NCBI GenBank assembly: GCA_946539765.1
Contig: CAMNHO010000004.1
Coordinates: 62,001 to 126,000, forward strand
Origin: UBA4312 sp002394635
Lineage (GTDB): Bacteria; Bacillota_I; Bacilli_A; Erysipelotrichales; Erysipelotrichaceae
Direction: 5' to 3'
DNA length: 64,000 bases
In this document: positions 62,238-64,000 of the stretch, one piece after another
How positions within the stretch are numbered: the first letter of the stretch is position 1
Layout of the letters: the number at the start of each line of letters is the position of its first letter
Notes under the pieces: generated by a model
Seen by the model: only the letters and a program-made list of their open reading frames with translations
What the model was told of the DNA's origin: nothing
Database searches by the model: none
Program-made: the position numbers and the translations under genes

Positions 62238-63389
62238 TCAATTCTCCCTGGTTTTAGCGATGATCTTTTGATTTAAATCTTCTTCGCCGATGAATACCTG
62301 GTCAATGACCCCGCCTCCCAAACAAATATTCCCATCATAGAATACCGCTTCCTGGCCTACAGTGACGGAAGCAATCTTCTGCGGATAAGAAACCCGGGCT
62401 GTCGTATCATCGATCCTTTCCAGCTGGATCTTCTGATCCGGCTGGCGATATCGGAATTTACATGTGCATTCTTCGGGAATCAAATACGAAGGATCTGTTA
62501 ACCAATTGATGCCTGTGACAATACAGCTGTCACTGTACAACCAGTCTTTGTGATCGGAACGACAAACATATAGGATATTCGCTGTTACATCTTTTCCGGC
62601 GACAAACCAAGGCCCTTTATGAGCTGTGATATTTAACCCTTTTCTTTGCCCTATGGTGTAATACATACAACCGATATGCTTGCCTAAAACCTTTCCTGTA
62701 TCAATATCGATGATATTTCCTTCTTTGTTCGGAATATAATTGGTTAAAAAAGCACGAAAATCGCGTTCTCCGATAAAGCAGATACCAGTACTGTCCTTTT
62801 TGGTAGATACGGAATCCAGCTCCAGTTTTTGGGCAATAGCACGAACTTGTGGCTTTGTCAGACTACCTAAAGGGAATAACGTATGTTGAAAAGCTTCTTT
62901 AGAGACCTGACATAAAAAATAAGTTTGATCTTTGTTGTGATCGGCAGCCCGACTTAAATAGGTGAACCCGTCTTTGGTTGTGGTTGACGCATAATGACCT
63001 GTTGCAACCGCATCAAACCCCAGATCCATAGCTCTTTTGAAAAAGGCATCAAATTTTATATATTTATTACAGAGAATATCCGGATTGGGTGTTCTTCCTT
63101 TCTTGTATTCATCTAAGAAATACGTAAAAACATAATCCCAGTACTCTTTAATATAATCGACACGCTGCAAAGGCAAATCGAGCTTTTTTGCAACAGCCTG
63201 TGCATCCATATAATCCTGTTCTTGAGGACAGGTATCCTGAAGGATCGTCGGGTTACCTTCAATGTCATTATTGGCAAAGCTGTCCCAGTTGCGCATGAAA
63301 CAGCATGTAACATCGTATCCTTGTTCTTTTAACAGATAAGCAGCAACCGCGCTATCTACGCCGCCACTGAGTCCAACGAGTATTTTCAT
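62238..63389 (-). CDS. mnmA: tRNA-specific 2-thiouridylase MnmA
   Basis: A 383-residue enzyme that puts sulfur on U34 of Lys, Glu and Gln tRNAs. The PP-loop ATP motif is VGLSGGVDSAVAAYLL. The two catalytic cysteines are in NPDILCNKYIKFDAF and STGICFIGERDF, with the tRNA-binding VATGHYA and the C-terminal beta barrel (RYRQPDQKIQLERI, GQEAVFYDGNICLGGG). GGAGGT lies 6 bases before ATG 63389 on the minus strand, and a promoter divergent from that of tRNA-Leu drives it. Confidence 0.98.
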   Translation of the reverse strand: MKILVGLSGGVDSAVAAYLLKEQGYDVTCCFMRNWDSFANNDIEGNPTILQDTCPQEQDYMDAQAVAKKLDLPLQRVDYIKEYWDYVFTYFLDEYKKGRTPNPDILCNKYIKFDAFFKRAMDLGFDAVATGHYASTTTKDGFTYLSRAADHNKDQTYFLCQVSKEAFQHTLFPLGSLTKPQVRAIAQKLELDSVSTKKDSTGICFIGERDFRAFLTNYIPNKEGNIIDIDTGKVLGKHIGCMYYTIGQRKGLNITAHKGPWFVAGKDVTANILYVCRSDHKDWLYSDSCIVTGINWLTDPSYLIPEECTCKFRYRQPDQKIQLERIDDTTARVSYPQKIASVTVGQEAVFYDGNICLGGGVIDQVFIGEEDLNQKIIAKTREN

Positions 63390-63409
63390 GATCTACCTCC
63401 AGTCATTTT

Positions 63410-63438
63410 ATTATACTTGAGAAAAAGGGAATTCACAA
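63410..63438 (-). promoter_or_regulatory. promoter of mnmA-recD2
   Basis: On the minus strand TTGTGA (63438-63433), 17 bases, perfect TATAAT (63415-63410), about 20 bases before the mnmA start. It lies back to back with the tRNA promoter. Confidence 0.65.
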
Positions 63439-63445
63439 ATTATAC

Positions 63446-63474
63446 TTGCACTGAAATTAATTCTCTTGTATAAT
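63446..63474 (+). promoter_or_regulatory. promoter of tRNA-Leu
   Basis: TTGCAC (63446-63451), 17 bases, perfect TATAAT (63469-63474), 11 bases before the tRNA 5' end. Confidence 0.75.
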
Positions 63475-63485
63475 AACTAAGCAAC

Positions 63486-63572
63486 GCCCGGGTGGTGAAA
63501 CTGGTAGACGCAGTGGACTCAAAATCCACCGGTAGCGATACCGTGCCGGTTCGAGTCCGGCCTCGGGCACCA
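63486..63572 (+). tRNA. tRNA-Leu (anticodon CAA)
   Basis: An 87-base type II tRNA. The acceptor arms GCCCGGG and CTCGGGC pair over 7 bp with one G-U. The anticodon stem GTGGA/TCCAC encloses the loop CTCAAAA, giving anticodon CAA for UUG codons. The long variable arm (CGGTAGCGATACCG) and the T arm GCCGGTTCGAGTCCGGC are plain. The discriminator is A and CCA is encoded (63570-63572). A terminator follows. Confidence 0.97.
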
Positions 63573-63582
63573 TAGTAAAAAG

Positions 63583-63605
63583 AAACACCGAAGGGTGTTT
63601 TTTTT
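63583..63605 (+). terminator. intrinsic terminator after tRNA-Leu
   Basis: A 7-bp stem AAACACC/GGTGTTT (63583-63589 with 63594-63600), GAAG loop and a run of eight T overlapping the arm. Confidence 0.9.
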
Positions 63606-63661
63606 AATTTTCTGAATATCTTATTATTTGATATACATAACGAAGCGTTCGATAGTAATAA

Positions 63662-63838
63662 ATACCGAAAAAGCTATACGAACCATATAAAAATATAATC
63701 GTTGAAACACTAGAACACAATAGAGGTAAACAAGAAGAATTATCTGAAAAAAAGAAAGTGTTTATGATGGCTGCAATGATGATAAAAGGAGACGAAATAG
63801 GATTACAAGTTTTAATATATCGAAAAGATGGATCTTAA
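63662..63838 (+). pseudogene. possible remnant of a small gene
   Basis: Fifty-eight codons are open between stops, reading IPKKLYEPYKNIIVETLEHN and later SEKKKVFMMAAMMIKGDEIG, then LQVLIYRKDGS. The residue mix looks protein-like, but there is no ATG, GTG or TTG start near the upstream end and no ribosome-binding site. The only in-frame starts leave about 20 codons. It may be the decayed end of a gene; I do not recognise a family. The rest of 63606-63661 holds nothing I can name. Confidence 0.25.
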
Positions 63839-63841
63839 ATA

Positions 63842-63869
63842 AAAATTCGAATCTAGTGATTCGAATTTT
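63842..63869. terminator. bidirectional terminator at the right end
   Basis: Perfect 12-base arms AAAATTCGAATC/GATTCGAATTTT (63842-63853 with 63858-63869) with a TAGT loop. It serves the minus-strand gene whose stop lies in it, and perhaps plus-strand transcripts. Confidence 0.75.
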
Positions 63870-64000
63870 ACTTTTTCTCATATTGAATTTTATAATCGGG
63901 ATATGCCTGTTTGAAGAAACCGTTCAACAATTGTTCGGCATTCTTTTCTGCGTTCTTAAATAATCCGTTTTCTTTAGCGTTTTCTTCTGCCATCTCCTGC
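63868..64000 (-). CDS. C-terminal end of a DUF4230-like protein, partial
   Basis: The last 43 residues of a minus-strand protein whose start lies beyond the window: EMAEENAKENGLFKNAEKNA, then EQLLNGFFKQAYPDYKIQYE and KK before TAA at 63870-63868. The form of an Ala/Asn/Glu-rich amphipathic helix with G-L-x-x-x-A-E-x-N-A, followed by a short strand, resembles the end of DUF4230 proteins, which are membrane-anchored and of unknown function. With so little sequence the family call is tentative, but the reading frame looks real. Confidence 0.5.
   Translation of the reverse strand, partial: QEMAEENAKENGLFKNAEKNAEQLLNGFFKQAYPDYKIQYEKK

Overview
The window reads as the chromosome of a low-to-moderate G+C Bacillota (Firmicutes). 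The reasons are RNase Y, an RNase J paralogue, YneF, ComK, an L27 precursor with a cleavable N-terminal extension beside its protease Prp, a PBP2x-type transpeptidase with PASTA domains, and SigA-type promoters with strong GGAGG ribosome-binding sites. Abundant ChW repeats, CpsA-like LCP proteins with three membrane spans, and the absence of spo0B between rpmA and obg suggest a gut or oral Erysipelotrichia-like lineage. That placement is inference; no 16S gene is present.

Layout. (1) 1-3.7 kb: the end of a division cluster (PASTA transpeptidase, ftsA, ftsZ). (2) 3.8-29.5 kb: a cell-surface island. It holds four paralogous secreted proteins, each with six ChW repeats joined to a different C-terminal enzyme (serine hydrolase, C39-like peptidase, GH25 muramidase, CHAP). 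Between them lie an SGNH hydrolase and a DUF4358-MBOAT-DHHW O-acylation operon. Then follow a diacylglycerol kinase, two tandem LCP ligases, a membrane nucleotide-sugar 4,6-dehydratase, a tandem GT4 glycosyltransferase on the opposite strand, a Wzt/Wzm-type ABC exporter and a two-domain GT2 enzyme. (3) 29.6-39.5 kb: dnaE, rplU-prp-rpmA, obgE, recJ, apt, rel. (4) 39.5-53.5 kb: a DUF218 protein and tmcAL (minus strand), pyk, yceD-rpmF, a CPBP-like membrane protein, an Ldh-family dehydrogenase (minus), rny, a ferredoxin, miaB, an RNase J paralogue, ftsK and a RidA-like protein. (5) 53.4-64 kb: comK and plsY (minus), parE-parC, yneF, a monofunctional glycosyltransferase, recD2 and mnmA (minus), tRNA-Leu(CAA), and the end of a DUF4230-like gene.

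How the genes fit together. The surface island looks like one functional unit (inference): sugar-nucleotide synthesis (dehydratase), chain building (GT4 and GT2 enzymes), export (ABC pair), attachment to the wall (LCPs), lipid recycling (diacylglycerol kinase), O-acylation (MBOAT/DHHW/SGNH), and remodelling by hydrolases that share one ChW scaffold. The muramidase is translationally coupled (ATGA overlap) to the acylation genes. In all four ChW proteins the repeats follow a 2 x 3 pattern in which repeats 1 and 4 lack the second tryptophan. This cassette is the best candidate here for an undescribed system.

Other points of interest are a terminator-like hairpin that contains the comK ribosome-binding site, an RNase J that has lost several metal ligands, a RidA homologue with Cys in place of the key Arg and a Cys-rich tail, and a recJ gene that may be leaderless.
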